Shown here in pieces: positions 1 to 12,889 of a DNA stretch of 64,000 nucleotides. This stretch comes from Cunninghamia lanceolata (taxonomy: Eukaryota > Streptophyta > Pinopsida > Cupressales > Cupressaceae), in the NCBI GenBank assembly GCA_027924645.1, contig BSBN01000781.1, positions 868,001-932,000 of the forward strand. Direction: 5' to 3'. The notes beneath the pieces are model-generated. The model ran no database searches. It was not told the origin of the DNA and was given only the letters and a program-made list of their open reading frames with translations. The stretch's first letter is position 1, and each line of letters begins with the position of its first letter. The translations under genes and the position numbers were made by a program.

Positions 1-384
1 TTTCATCTGAATGAGTAGCAAAATAGAGTAGAAGGTAGAGCAAGAAGCTGAATAAGTTGCAGGGCAGAGAATTGAGTTATAGAAGAAAGAAATCATGAAA
101 GAATATTGTTGTATGAATCTTTTGTAATCCCTGGGTTGTGGCCTAGCATCTGTAAATCCCTTGAGGCATGTGTAATTTGATTTGAAGTTATAATATAAGA
201 AGAATGAGCTTTGAAGGATGGGTTTTTCCTTGTTAGGGTTTTCCCAGGATAAATCTTGTGTTATGTGTTCATGAAAATCTTTATCTTTCTATTGATTAGT
301 TGTTAGCTTCCGTTGCATATCCGTTATGATCATAGTGTAATTGTTTAAGGCTGCAAGGTTGGATAGTCCCTCACTGGACCCTCC
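1..384 (+). other. Non-coding flank, probable old copia LTR remnant
   Basis: No credible ORF is present. Around 220-260 the sequence has the style of the transcribed end of a plant copia LTR (a run like GGGTTTTTCC and TTAGGGTTTTCCC), so this may be the 3' part of an old LTR. It ends at the CCTCC target duplication (380-384) of the three-LTR array and resumes after that array at 11593. The family is not identified. Confidence 0.4.
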
Positions 385-1676
385 TATTAGACAACTGAGA
401 AGGGGGGGTGAATCAGTTGTCTCAAAAAAAAAAAATTTATTAACCACTTAAATCCTTCTTGTTATTCAGCAGCATAATAATAAATCAATCATGAAAACAT
501 AATGCAACAATTCAAGAACAAAAACACATTAACACATATGACACCAAGATTTTAACATGGAAAACCTAGTTAAGGGAAAAACTAAGGGGTGACTAACCCA
601 AGATTGTATTCTCTATTAAAAGAATAAGAAGAACAAAATGGCACATGCCAATTAGGGCTCACTTCTCGAGCACACTGCTCACAAGAGGCCCACTGCCTAT
701 AGAAGACACACTGTCTACAGAATAATAAATATTACATATTTGAACTGAAGAATAGCATCTTCACCATGCTTGAGTCAGTTCCATTTAGGCTCAATACTTT
801 TGCTCTACCTTTCGCTCTTCTCCTCTCTACCACACTCTCATCTTCTCACAAAAAATATCTTTGAAATGACTTCACAACTCTTATTTATACAAGACATCGA
901 CTTTGGGATAATCATCAAAGTCAGCATACTCTTCAATCTTCTTTGACAAACATGCCATTCTTCGTAGAACATCTTCAAGATCATCCGCAAGAAGTGTGAA
1001 TCATCCGGTCGGCCAAGTTTAGGAAGAACATCATCATCCGAAAGTAATTCTTCAATTATGAGCTCAATCTTCAATGCGGACCACCAACACAAACTGGACA
1101 TAATCTAGAGACCCCCACAAGCTTGCCTGAATCACCAAGAACATCCACACTACTTCTGCTTACTAAAATCATTCTCTTCTTCATCTGGAACCTCAAGAAC
1201 ATAGTCTGTCATCATTGTCATATTGGAATAGATGCTTGAGGACCTCCAGACCACTAACCAATTGAGTTGTCAATTCACATTGACTTCCTAAACACTCCAC
1301 CAAATCCGTAGAACAAGATATTGCATTTCTAGATCTCATCGGACCTATTTGTGTCACTCTATCAACTCTAAACATCTACCAAAACTAGTTTTACCTATGG
1401 CCATAACTTCTTCAAATCTTCATGCAGACCTCTTAAATCTTTACTGAATCACCTTTAGACACATATCTACAAACCCTTTGATGCACATCCTATGATCTTC
1501 ATCTTAGCTGGGATCTTCACTTCATAGAGGTCCATTGTCTTCACTATTCTTCTCTATTTCTGATAGGACTAATTTTCTCAATATCCTCAGCACACAACTC
1601 ATCCAATCCTTCACATCAATGCAACAGGAGTATGTTGACATCAATGACAACACCGGTTAGGCCCATACTTGCAACA
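385..1676 (-). repeat. LTR 1 of array A1 (3' LTR of unit 1)
   Basis: About 1292 bp, minus orientation. It starts in minus sense with TGTTGCAAGT and should end in CTAACA. The outermost end here reads TATTAG on the plus strand instead of TGTTAG, a single G-to-A decay. The conserved stem-loop lies at 391-420. A polypurine tract adjoins the LTR at 1677-1690. Confidence 0.9.
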
Positions 1677-2016
1677 GTCTCCCCCTTTGTCATTGATGGC
1701 AACATATGATGTGAAAAATTATTTTAACCATTAAGACAAGTACTTCTCCTCACTAACTGACATAACTCCCCCTATCAACAACAACCATTCACATGTCTTC
1801 TCTTCCTTTACTACTCCCCCTTTGATCAACAACCACTTTTTGTTTTTCACATGTCTTCTCTCCCCCTTTGACATCAATGGAAAAGGGCACATACTAGCAT
1901 CATGTCTTCTCTCATAATCATATAGACTGCTCCCCCTGAGTAGTAGCTTCCTATCATTAATTTGGATCACAAGATATGATTGTGATGTCCACTAGACTGA
2001 TGCACATCAGTGCACC
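1677..2016 (-). promoter_or_regulatory. Repeated polypurine tracts of array unit 1
   Basis: Between the pol stop and the LTR, at least four pyrimidine runs of the form CTCCCCC (purine runs on the coding strand) are spaced through the segment; the one next to the LTR is at 1678-1690. Several copies of the polypurine tract before the 3' LTR are a known Sirevirus trait. The tract adjoining the LTR would prime plus-strand DNA synthesis. Confidence 0.7.
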
Positions 2017-5000
2017 TTAATTCAAAACTAGAGGGGTAATAACCCCTAACTTCTCCCTGAGATACTCAAAAGAGTCCTTAGGTAGAGGTTTAGTAATGAT
2101 GTCTACAATCTGATCCTTAGAGGGCACAAATTCCAATCTGACTTAATTCTTGTTCACCTGCTCTCTTAAAAAGTGAAACTTGATGGATATATGTTTTGTC
2201 TTTGAATGCAACACTATATTTTTTGATATATTTATTGCACTTGAATTATCACAGAAGATTGTGATAGGCTCCTCATACTCCACTCTGATGTCTCTTAGCA
2301 TTTGCTTCATCCACAATACTTGAGTGCAACTACCTACTGCTGCAATATATTATGCTTCTGTAGTGGACAAAGATATTGCCTCTTGTTTCTTGCTCAACCA
2401 AGAAACCAATCTTTTCCCTAAAAAGAATGCTCCACCACTGGTACTCTTCCGGTCATCCATATCTCCTGCCCAATCCGCATCTGTATATGCATGAAGACAG
2501 AAATCATGATCTCTAGGATACCATAAACCATACTTAACTGTTCCTTTAAGATATCTAAGAATCCTCTTGATTGCCATGACATGAGATTCTCTGGGAACAG
2601 CTTGGAATCTAGCAACAAGACCAACAACATTCATAATGTCAAGTCTAGTTTGAGTAAGATATAGTAGTCCTACAATAATTGACCTGTACTTTTTCTAATC
2701 ATCCCTAGGAGAGTCATCATCTTTGCTCAGTTTACATCCAGTTGCCATGGGAGTATTCATTGGTTTTGAGTCTTCCATCCCAAATTTCTTCAACAATTCT
2801 TTCACATATTTGGTCTGTGAAATGAAGATTCCTTTCTTTGTTTGAGTGATTTGCAAACCCAAGAAGAAATTTATTTCCCCAAACATGGACATCTCAAATT
2901 CACTTTTCATTTGATTTGCAAAACTTTTGCACATACTATCTCTTCCTCCAAAAATGATATCATCAACAAATACTTCAACAATCAAGATATTTTCATGATC
3001 AATTTTGAAGTACAAGTTACTGTTAGCAGTACCTTTGTTGAAACCAATCTTCAACAGATGCTTATCTAGTCTTTCATACCAGGCTCTTGGGGATTGTTTG
3101 AGTCTACACAGTGCTTTCTTCAACTTGCAGACCATATCACCATGATAAGACAATTAGAATCCATTCAATTGCTCAATGTATACTTCTTCTTCCAAGTCAC
3201 CATTGAGGAAGGTAGACTTGACAACCATCTAATATACTTTGAAATCCTTGAAGGCAGCAAAGGGAAGAAATAATCTGACTGCTTCAATTCTTGCCACCAG
3301 AGCAAAAGTTTCTTCAAAATCAACTCCTTCTACTTGGGAATAACCCTTGCAGACCAATCTTGCTTTGTTTCTGACTACTTCACCATCTTCATTCAGTTTA
3401 TTCCGGAAGACCCATTTGGTTCCAATCACATTTTTATTTCTAGGTCTGGGAACAAGATCCCAAATGTGATTTTTCTCAATCTGCATCAACTCTTCCTTCA
3501 TTGCTTTAGTCCATCTTTCATCAATGCATGCTTCACTTACTGTTTTTGGTTCAAATTTTGAAATCGGACAATACTTTTCTGAGTCTTGAGAAATATTTCA
3601 TCTTGTTTGAACACCTTTGCTTTTATCACCTATGATCTGATCTTCAGAATGATTCAATCTTACATACCTAGGAGTTTTGGGAATTTCTTGCACTTCTATT
3701 TCTTGGACAGGTTCATTCAAACTTATCTCTTCTTCCTATATTTCAGGATTCTGCGGATCAGTCTGGGTCTGAATTTCAGAGGGGGCTTGGACTTCTTGAA
3801 CCAAAACATCATTCTGATCATCTTCTTCATATTCATAAAACCTTGAGGGATTTTCAATACCTTCATCAACCTTCACATTTTTACTTTCTATAATCCTTCT
3901 CAATCTCTTGTTATAACACTGGTATGCTTTGATTTGAGTAGAATAACCCAAGAATATTCCTTCATCACTTCTAGCATCAAATTTGCCAAGGTCTTCATCT
4001 CTTTTAATGTAACATTTGCTACCAAAGACTCTAAAATACTTCACAGTGGGAGTGATGCCAAACTAGAGTTCATAAGAGGTCTTACCAGTATTGCTTCTAA
4101 TTTGTACTTGATTAAGAGTATAGACAGTAGTGCTTACAGCTTCTCTCCAATAGATCTAAGGAACATTTGCTTCCATCATCATGGTTCTAGATGCTTCCTG
4201 GATGGTCTGGTTCTTTCTCTCCACTACTCCATTCTACTGTGGAGTCCTTGGAGCAGATAACTATCTTTTTATCCCATGTTTCTCACAAAATTCTATGAAC
4301 TCTTCGAATGTGAATTCTCCACCTCTATCAGATCAGAGACATTTTATGTTTAACCTAGTTTCATTTTCTACCATATCTTTGAATATTTTGAATTTATCAA
4401 GAGTCTTAGATTTTTCTTTCTGAAAAGTCACCCACATCATCTGGGAGTGGTCATCAATTAATAACATGAAGTATCTATCATCTTGCAAACTCCTGATTCT
4501 TGCCGGTCCACATAGATCAGTACATACTAAGTCCAACAATTCGGTAGAAGATTGTTCATTACTTTTGAATGTGACTTTTCTCCGCTTACCCAACTAACAT
4601 TCTTTGCACAAACTGTTAGTAGGTTTCACCAGTCTTGGAAGATCTCTTACAGCCTAAGTGTTGCTTATCTTGATGATATTATCAAAATTCACATGACACA
4701 TTCTCCTATGCCACAACCAACTCTGATCAATTTGAACAAATAAACAACTTTTTTCCAGTACCAACCAAGTGGAAGATGTTACCTTTTGTTTGAGTACCAA
4801 ATGCAATCTTTGTTCTAGAACTTTCAAAGATCTTACATTTACCATTTTTGAATCAGAGATCATAGCCTTTGTCCACCAACTATCCAACACTGAGAAGATT
4901 GTGCTTCAGACCTTCAACATATAGTACATCACTAGTTTTGTTCTTTCCATCAAAAGAAATTGTTCCTCTACCTCTTATTCTACCAGCAGAATTATCACCA

Positions 5001-6177
5001 AATTTGACAGCTCCTCCTTCATATCTTTCTATGAACTTATTTTTGTCACCAGACATATGGTGGGAGTATCCACTATCAATGACCCAATCATCATTTTCTT
5101 CAACTTGGGTAGCCAGAGTTCTTTCTATTATTTTATGATTAACAAATTTAGAGGGCATTGTATCTTCTTCCTTGATGGCAATAAACACCCAGTCACTTCC
5201 AGATTTGTTTCCTACCTCTGAGTCATCATCTGTTACTCCTTCATCATCATCTTCATGAACATAGTAACATTTCTTTTGGAATCTTGATCTATTTGGATTT
5301 GCCCTTGAAAATCTTTCCAGACACCTTGAGGCAAAATGACCAATCTTGTTGCAGTTAAAACATTTGAAGGACAATTTTCCTTCATACTTACCAGATTCTC
5401 TTGGTAGTCTTTTTGCAATAAGGGCTTCAAGTTGAGTAGCTTCTGCTTCATCTTCTTCCAAATATTTTCTTGTTTTTTCATACCTTGATAGTTTCTTTGA
5501 GGAGTTCTCTCCTGGATCAAACTTTTGTTTGCCTTTTACAGAAGCACTATCTTTGAATATAGATTCAGTCTTGGGGGGGTATCTCCAAACTCGGCCAATT
5601 CAAATGCAGCTAATTTTCCAACCAATTGATCTCTTGTGATATTTGAAAAAGATCTGAATTCTTCAATAGAAGCAACCTTGTGTTTGTAAGCATGAGGTAG
5701 GGATCTGAGAACTTTGGCAACAATCTCATCTTCATCCAAGATTCCACCAGCACGCCTAATGCCACAAACAAGCTCATTTACTTTTGGCATAAATGTAGTG
5801 ATATTCTCATCTTCATTCATCTTCAAGTTTTTGAATTTTCCTTTCAAACTCTGTAGCTTGGCACATTTAACATATTTGTCTCCTTCATGCAGAAGTTACA
5901 GTTTTTCCCAAATCTCATATGTAATTTTTAAATCTATAATGTTTGTCAGCTCTGAATCAGATAAGGCACTTAATAAAGCTTCTTTAGCTTGAAGATTATC
6001 TTTAGCATCTTTGATTTCATCTACAGTTGTCGGACCATTCTTTGGAGGAACATACTTTTTTGAAGTCATGATCCAATATTGCATTCACATACATTGCAAG
6101 TGACATTCCATGCAGCTTTTCCAAAGAGTGTAATTGGTTCCATCAAACCTTGGACTATCCTTCTTGTAGGAAGACAT
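2017..6177 (-). pseudogene. Broken copia Gag-Pol polyprotein, array unit 1
   Basis: The ATG is at 6175-6177 and the stop at 2017-2019. The order is the copia order: UBN2-type Gag, a CCHC knuckle ([14 protein letters not shown]), protease, integrase, reverse transcriptase and RNase H, all closely matching E3. The frame is broken many times. The protease motif reads DSGYSHHM where E3 has DSGCSHHM. Integrase fragments lie near 3736-4593, reverse transcriptase near 2695-3501 with the FVDD motif preserved, and RNase H near 2350-2634. Stops such as TAG for CAG are frequent, as expected from decay of methylated cytosines. The reading frame is not functional. Confidence 0.9.
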
Positions 6178-6220
6178 CCTAGATCTCCTTAAGCGGTTAA
6201 TCTCTTTTTAGAGGAACTTA

Positions 6221-6232
6221 GCTTTGATACCA
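6221..6232 (-). promoter_or_regulatory. Primer-binding site, array unit 1
   Basis: On the minus strand this reads TGGTATCAAAGC, two bases inside the middle LTR. It complements the 3' end of plant initiator tRNA-Met with one change from the usual TGGTATCAGAGC. Confidence 0.85.
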
Positions 6233-6234
6233 AT

Positions 6235-7524
6235 TGTTAGACAACTAAGAAGGGGGAGGGTGAATTAGTTGTCCCAAAATTTTCTTTTTATTAACCACTT
6301 AAATCCTTCTTGTTATTCAGCAACATAATAATAAATCAATCATGAAAACATAATACAACAATTCAAGAGTAGAAACACATTAACACATATGACACCAAGA
6401 TTTTAACGTGGAAAACCTGGTTAAGGGAAAAACCATGGGGTGACTAACCCAAGATTGTATTCTCTGTTAAAAGAATAAGAACAAAATGGCACATGCCAAT
6501 TAGGGCTCACTACCCGAGCACACTGCTCACAAGAGGCCCACTACCTACAGAAGACACATTGTCTATAGAATAATAAATAGTACATACTTGAATTGAAGAA
6601 TAGCATCTTCACCATGCTCGAGTTAGTTCCATTTAAGCTCAATACATCTGCTCTACCTTTCGCTCTTCTCCTCTCTACCACACTCTAATCTTCTCACAAA
6701 AAATGTCTTTGAAATGACTTCACAACTCTTATTTATACAAGACGTTGACTTTGGGATAATCATCAAAGTCAGCATACTCTTCAATCTTCTTTGACGAACA
6801 TGCCATGCTTCGCAGAACATCTTCAAGATCATCTGCAAGAAGTGTGAATCATCCGGTCGGCCAAGTTTAGGAAGAACATCATCACCCGGAAGTAATTCCT
6901 CAATTACGATCTCAATATTCAATGTGGACCACCAACACAAATTGGACACAATCTAGAGACCCCCACAAGCTTGCCTAAATCACCAAGAACATCCACACTA
7001 CTTCTGCTTACTGAAATCATTCTCTTCTTCATCTAGAACCTCAAGAACATAGTCTATCATCATTGTCATATTGGAATAGATGTTTGTGGACCTCCAGACC
7101 ACTAACCAATTGAGTTATTAATTCACATTGACTTCCTAAACACTCTACCAAATCCGCAGAACAAGACATTGCAATTCCGGATCTCACCGGACCTATTCTT
7201 GTCACTATGTCACCTCTGAACATCTACCAGAACTAGTTTTATGCATGACCATAACTTCTTCAAATCTTCATGCAGACCTCTCAAATCTTTACTGGATCAC
7301 CTTTAGACACATATCTACAAACCCTTTGATGCGCATCCTTTGATCTTCATCTTAGCTGGGATGTTTACTTCATAGAGCTTCACTGTCTTCACTATTATTC
7401 TCTATTTTTGATAGGACTAGTTTTCTCAATATCCTCAGCACACAACTCATCCAATCCTTCACATCAATGCAACAGGAGTATGTCAATATTAATGACAACA
7501 CCAATTAGGCCCATACTTGCAACA
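6235..7524 (-). repeat. LTR 2 of array A1, shared by both units
   Basis: About 1290 bp, minus orientation, with complete TG...CA ends. It is the 5' LTR of unit 1 and the 3' LTR of unit 2. Its terminal stem-loop (6241-6272) carries paired changes in both arms: ACAACTAA faces TTAGTTGT instead of ACAACTGA facing TCAGTTGT. Confidence 0.9.
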
Positions 7525-7864
7525 ATCTCCCCCTTTGTCATTGATGGCAACATATGATGTGAAAAATTGTTTTAACCATCAAGACAAGTACTTCTCCTCA
7601 CTGACTGACATAACCCCCCCTATCAACAACAACCATTCACATGTCTTCTCTTCCTTTACTACTCCCCCTTTGATCAAAAACCACTTTTTGTTTTTCACAT
7701 GTCTTCTCTCCCCCTTTGACATCAATGGCAAAGGGCACATACTTGCATCATGTCTTCTCTCATAATCATACAGACTGCTCCCCCTGAGTAGCAGCTTCCT
7801 ATCACCAATCCAGATCACAAGATATGACTATGATATCCACCAGACTGATGCACATCAGTGCACC
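7525..7864 (-). promoter_or_regulatory. Repeated polypurine tracts of array unit 2
   Basis: Same arrangement as unit 1: several CTCCCCC runs on the plus strand between the pol stop and LTR 2, with the LTR-adjacent tract at about 7526-7538. The segment aligns with 1677-2016 at high identity, which supports a common origin for both units. Confidence 0.7.
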
Positions 7865-10257
7865 TTAATTCAGAACCGGAGGGGTAAGAACCCCTAACTT
7901 CTCCCTGAGATACTCAAAAGAGTCCTTAGGTAGAGGTTTAGTAAAGATGTCTGCAATCTGATCCTTAGAGGGCACAAATTCCAATCTGACTTCATTCTTG
8001 CTCACCTTCTCTCTCAAAAAGTGAAACTTGATGGATATGTGTTTTGTCTTTGAATGCAACACTGGGTTTTTTTGATATATTTATTGCACTTGAATTATCA
8101 TAGAAGATTGTGATAGGTTCCTCATACTCCACTCTGATGTCTCTTAGCATTTGCTTCATCCAGAATACTTGAGTGCAACTACCTGCTACTGCAATATATT
8201 TTGCTTCTATAGTGGACAGAGATATTGCCTCTTGTTTCTTGTTCAGCCAAGAAACCAATATTTTCCCTAAAAATAATGCTCCACCATTAGTACTCTTCCG
8301 GTCATCCACATCTGCTACCCAATCTGCATCTATATATGCATGAAGAGACAAATCATGATCTTTAGGATACTATAAACCATACTCAACTGTTCCTTTAAGA
8401 TATCTAAGAATCCTCTTGATTGCCATAACATGAGATTCTCTAGGATCAGCTTGGAATCTGGCAACAAGACCATAATGTCAAGTCTAGTTTGAGTAAGATA
8501 CAGTAGTCCTCCAATCATTGACCTGTACTTTTTCTAATCAGCCCTAGGAGAGTCATCATCTTTTCTCAATTTACATCCAGTTGCCATGGGAGTATTCATT
8601 GGTTTTGAGTCTTCCATCCCAAATTTCTTCAACAATTCTTTCACATATTTGGTCTGTGAAATGAAGATTCCTTTCTTTGTTTGAGTGATTTGTAGACCCA
8701 AGAAGAATTCATTTCCCCAAACATGGACATCTCAAATTCACTTTTCATAGGATTTGCAAAAGTTTTGCACATACTATCTCTTCCTCCAAAAATGATATCA
8801 TCAACAAATACTTCAACAATCAATATATTTTCATGATCAATTTTGAAGTACAAGTTACTGTCAGCAATACCTTTGTTGAAACCAATCTTCAAAAGATGCT
8901 TATCTAGTCTTTCATACCAGGCTCGTGGGGCTTGTTTGAGTCCATATAGTGCTTTCTTCAACTTGCAAACCATATCACCATGATCAGACAATTGGAATCC
9001 ATTCAGTTGCTCAATGTATACTTCTTCTTCCAAGTCACCATTCAGGAAGGCAAACTTGACATCCATCTGATATACTTTGAAATCTTTGAAGGTAGCAAAG
9101 GCAATAAATAATCTGACCACTTCAATTCTTGCCACCAAAGCAAACGTTTCTTCAAAATCAACTCCTTCTACTTGGGAATAACCCTTACAGACCAATCTCG
9201 CCTTATTTTTGACTACTTCACCATCTTCATTCAGTTTATTCCAGAAGACCCATTTGGCTCCAATCACATTTTTATTTCTAGGTCTAGGAACAAGATCCCA
9301 AGTGTGATTTTTCTCAATCTGCATCAACTCTTCATTCATTGCTTTAGTCTAGCTTTCATCATTGCATGCTTCACTTACTATTTTTGGTTCAAATTTTGAA
9401 ATCAAACAATACTTTTTTGAGTCTTGAGCAATCTTTCTTCTTGTTTGAACACCTTTTTCTTTTATCACTTATGATCTAATCTTCAAAATAATTCAGTCTT
9501 ACATACCTAGGAGTTTTGGGAATTTCTTGCACTTATATTTCTTGGACAAGTTCATTCAAACTTATCTCTTCTTCATGTATCTTAGGATTCTGCGGATCAG
9601 TCTGGGTCTGAATTTTAGAGGGGGCTTGGACTTCTTGAACCAAAATATCATTCTGATCATCTTCATATTCATAAAACCTTGAGGGTTTTTCAATACCTTC
9701 ATCAACCTTCATATTTGTACTTTCTATAATCCTTCTCAATCTCTTGTTATAACACCGATATGATTTGCTTTGAGTAGAATAACCCAAGAATATTCCTTCA
9801 TCACTTCTAACATCAAATTTGCCAAGGTCTTCATCTCTTTTAATGTAACATTTTCTGCCAAAGACTCTAAAATACTTCATAGTGGGAGTGATGCCAAACC
9901 AGAGTTCATAAGGGGTCTTACCAGTATTGCTTCTAATTTGTACTTGATTAAGAGTATAGACAGTAGTGCTTATAGTTGCAGTTTTTCCCAAATCTCATAT
10001 GCAATTTTTAAATCTATAACATTTGTCAGCTCTAAATCAAATAAGGCACTTAATAAAGCTTCTTTAGCTTGAAGATTTTCTTCACCATCTTTGATTGCAT
10101 CGACAGTTGTCAGACCATTCTTTGGAGGAACATACTTCTTTGAAGTCATGATCCAATATTGCATTCTCATACATTGCAAGTGACATTCCATGCATCTTTT
10201 CCAAAGAGTGTAATTGGTTCCATCAAACCTCGGACTATCCTTCTTGTAGGAAGACAT
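7865..10257 (-). pseudogene. Deleted copia Gag-Pol, array unit 2
   Basis: The ATG is at 10255-10257 and the stop at 7865-7867. Reading from the start, the first ~85 Gag residues are followed directly (about 9970-9990) by late integrase sequence ([22 protein letters not shown]). The rest of Gag, the zinc knuckle, the protease and the integrase catalytic core are missing. Compared with unit 1 this is a deletion of about 1.77 kb (unit 1 positions about 4134-5897). Reverse transcriptase (8641-9339, FVDD retained) and RNase H (7992-8351) follow, with frameshifts and stops. It cannot make a working polyprotein. Confidence 0.9.
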
Positions 10258-10300
10258 CCTAGATCTCCTCAAGCGGTTAATCTCTTTTTAGAGGAACTTA

Positions 10301-10312
10301 GCTCTGATACCA
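10301..10312 (-). promoter_or_regulatory. Primer-binding site, array unit 2
   Basis: Minus strand TGGTATCAGAGC, the exact plant initiator tRNA-Met primer site, two bases inside LTR 3. Confidence 0.85.
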
Positions 10313-10314
10313 AT

Positions 10315-11587
10315 TGTTAGACAACTGAGAAGGGGGGCTGAATTAGTTGTCCCAAAATTTTCTTTTTATTAACCACTTAAATCCTTCTTGTTATTCAACA
10401 GCATAATAATAAATCAATCATGAAAAGAGCAAAAACACATTAACACATATGACACCAAGATTTTAATGTGGAAAACCCGGTTAAGGGAAAAACCATGGGA
10501 TGACTAACCCAAGATTTTATTCTCTGTTAAAAGAATACAATGAATAAAATGGCACATGCCAATTAGGGCTCACTACCCGAGCACACTGCTCACAAGAGGC
10601 CCACTGCCTACAGAAGACACACTATCTACAGAATAATAAATATTACATACTTGAACTGAAAAATAGCATCTTCACCATGCTTGAGTCGGTTCCATTTAAG
10701 CTCAATACTTCTACTCTGCCTTTCACTCTTCTCCTCTCTACCACACTCTCATATTATCACAGAAAATGTATTTGAAATGACTTCACAACTCTTATTTATA
10801 CAAGACATCGCCTTTGGGATAATCATCAAAGTCGACATACTCTTCAATCTTCTTTGACGAACACGCCATGCTCCACAGAACATCTTCAAGATCATCTGCA
10901 AGAAGTGTGAATCATCTAGTCAGCCAAGTTTAGGAAGAACATCATCATCCGGAAGTAATTCTTTAATTACGAGTTCAATCTTCAATGCGGACCACCAACA
11001 CAAACTAGACACAATCTAGAGACCCCCACAAGCTTTCCTGAATCACCAAGAACATCCACACTACTTCTGCTTACTGAAATCATTCTCTTCTTCATCTGGA
11101 ACCTCAAGAACATAGTCTGTCATCATTGTCATATTGGAATAGATGCTTGTGGACCTCCAGACCACTAACCAATTGAGTTGTCAATTCACATTGACTTCCT
11201 AAACACTCCACCAAATCTGTAGAACAAGATATTGCATTTTCGGATCTCACCGAACCTATTTGTGTCACTCTATCACCTCTGAACATTTGCCAGAACCAGT
11301 TTTACCTATGGCCATAACTTCTTCAAAGATTCATGCGGACCTCTCAAATCTTTACTGGATCACCTTTAGACACATATCTACAAACCCTTTGATGTGCATC
11401 CTCTGATCTTCATCTTAACTAGGATCTTCACTTCATAGAGCTTCACTGTCTTCACTATTCTTCTCTATTTCTGATAGGACTAATTTTCTCAATATCCTCA
11501 GCACCCAACTCATCCAATCCTTGACATCAATGCAACAAGAGTATGTTGACATCAATGACAACACCGGTTAGGCCCATACTTGCAACA
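10315..11587 (-). repeat. LTR 3 of array A1 (5' LTR of unit 2)
   Basis: About 1273 bp, minus orientation, with TG...CA ends. The right end is followed by CCTCC (11588-11592), matching the duplication left of LTR 1. The stem-loop at 10321-10350 has one G-U type mismatch. Confidence 0.9.
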
Positions 11588-11603
11588 CCTCCTACCTTGA
11601 CTG

Positions 11604-11704
11604 CATCATAGCTGTAAGATATGACAACTATGACAGATTCTATGACAGTCATATGAGTCGTAAGAGTATATGTCATTGCCCAACTTGGGAATAGGCGACC
11701 ACTT
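11604..11704 (+). repeat. E4 5' LTR, first surviving piece
   Basis: Matches the E4 3' LTR from about 42065 onward, including the TATGACA-rich stretch and CATTGCCCAACTTGGGAATA. The junction on the left (11593-11604) is abrupt, which suggests a deletion. The last five bases, CACTT, are the left target duplication of element C; the right copy is CTCTT. Confidence 0.8.
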
Positions 11705-12820
11705 TGTTGGAAAGAGACAGTGCTAGGCATGATAGGTGTTGTCATTGATGGCAACTAAGATCATCCAAATCATCTGCATAACACAATTTGTTCACACCAC
11801 AAGTCAGAATCAGAATTTGTCCAAGTCCGGGTAGTTAGGAACAGAGCAGGTGACAAGGTCTGGTATCTTGTTCCAGATCTCTCCAGTGGAAAGGAATGGT
11901 TTGTTACAGATATAAGGTAGTTTTAAGAATTGTCAAGACACTCTAAATCCATAGTTTTTTCCTCTGGAGATGAAGGACTCAAATGATATTAGCTTCTGAG
12001 TATCGTGTCTCAGTTTGACAAAACAGACAGAAGAAGAACAAGCCGACCTTGTAAATGATCTTAACTCCGGATGTATAGAAGTTGTTTATTGGGAAATGTG
12101 TGATGATCACTAATGGTAGCCGACATGATTGATGATTTACAAGTGCAATTTTTAGTCCACATTTCATATTATGTATGGATCTAGCCAACAGAGCAGAGTA
12201 CTCAACAAAGTTCTAAATGTTCTTGAAGCTGACTAGTAAAATGATTGTAGATCATGTTGCGGTTATATATATTAAATGGAATTGGATGATTTGAAGGGGT
12301 GTGTGTGTGAACAAGGTATAATTGTGAGAAGAGGAAAAAATCTAAGGAGTGAATGAAGGTAGAGCAGTAAGAAGAGCAAGTAAAGATGAAATGTGTAAGA
12401 TCAGTTTTTGCACTTAACTAGAACTGAAACTCTTGCATGGGTAGATGTTATTTATCAGTTCAAATCTATGTTATTCTCTTGTAATCTTTCTATAGGTAGT
12501 GAGCCTCTATTTGAGTAGTGACCTCTGGGCAGTGAGCCTGAATGCATGTGCATTCTCATTTGTAAAAAATACTTTTAACAGGGTATTAAATTTTGTGGGT
12601 TAACCCCCACCATGGTTTTTCCCTTAACTAGGTTTCCACGTCAAAAATCTTGGTGTCAAGTGTGTTACTTATGTTTCTGCTCATGTGTTATTGATTGATG
12701 TTGAAATGTTTATATCATTAATTTGATTATAAGTTGTAAAGGAAGATTAATGATAGAAAAGATTTAAATATGGGACAACTGATTCACCCCCCCTCTCAGT
12801 TGTTCAGACCTAAACCAACA
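11705..12820 (+). repeat. Element C 5' LTR
   Basis: 1116 bp, starting TGTTGG and ending ACCAACA. A TATA-like ATATATATT stretch lies near 12266. The C-rich stem-loop is at 12775-12803, 17 bp before the end. The LTR is moderately diverged from the 3' copy, so C is clearly older than E3. Confidence 0.9.
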
Positions 12821-12822
12821 AT

Positions 12823-12834
12823 TGGTATCAAAGC
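12823..12834 (+). promoter_or_regulatory. Element C primer-binding site
   Basis: TGGTATCAAAGC, two bases after the LTR; one change from the standard initiator tRNA-Met site. Confidence 0.85.
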
Positions 12835-12889
12835 AAGGTTCCTTTTGAAAAATTTAAAAGCTTAAGGGAGATCTAGGAAGTCAGTAAAA

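Larger units (their letters stand above)
385..11587 (-). mobile_element. Array A1: three LTRs and two internal regions of a Sirevirus-like copia element
   Basis: The order is LTR (385-1676), internal region 1, LTR (6235-7524), internal region 2, LTR (10315-11587), all on the minus strand. The outer ends are flanked by the same 5-bp duplication, CCTCC, at 380-384 and 11588-11592, so the whole array occupies one insertion site. The middle LTR has a primer site on its left (6221-6232) and a polypurine tract on its right, so it serves as 5' LTR of one unit and 3' LTR of the next. Such structures are known to arise by unequal recombination between LTRs or by template switching. Both internal regions encode a Gag-Pol related to that of E3 but are defective. 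Confidence 0.9.
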
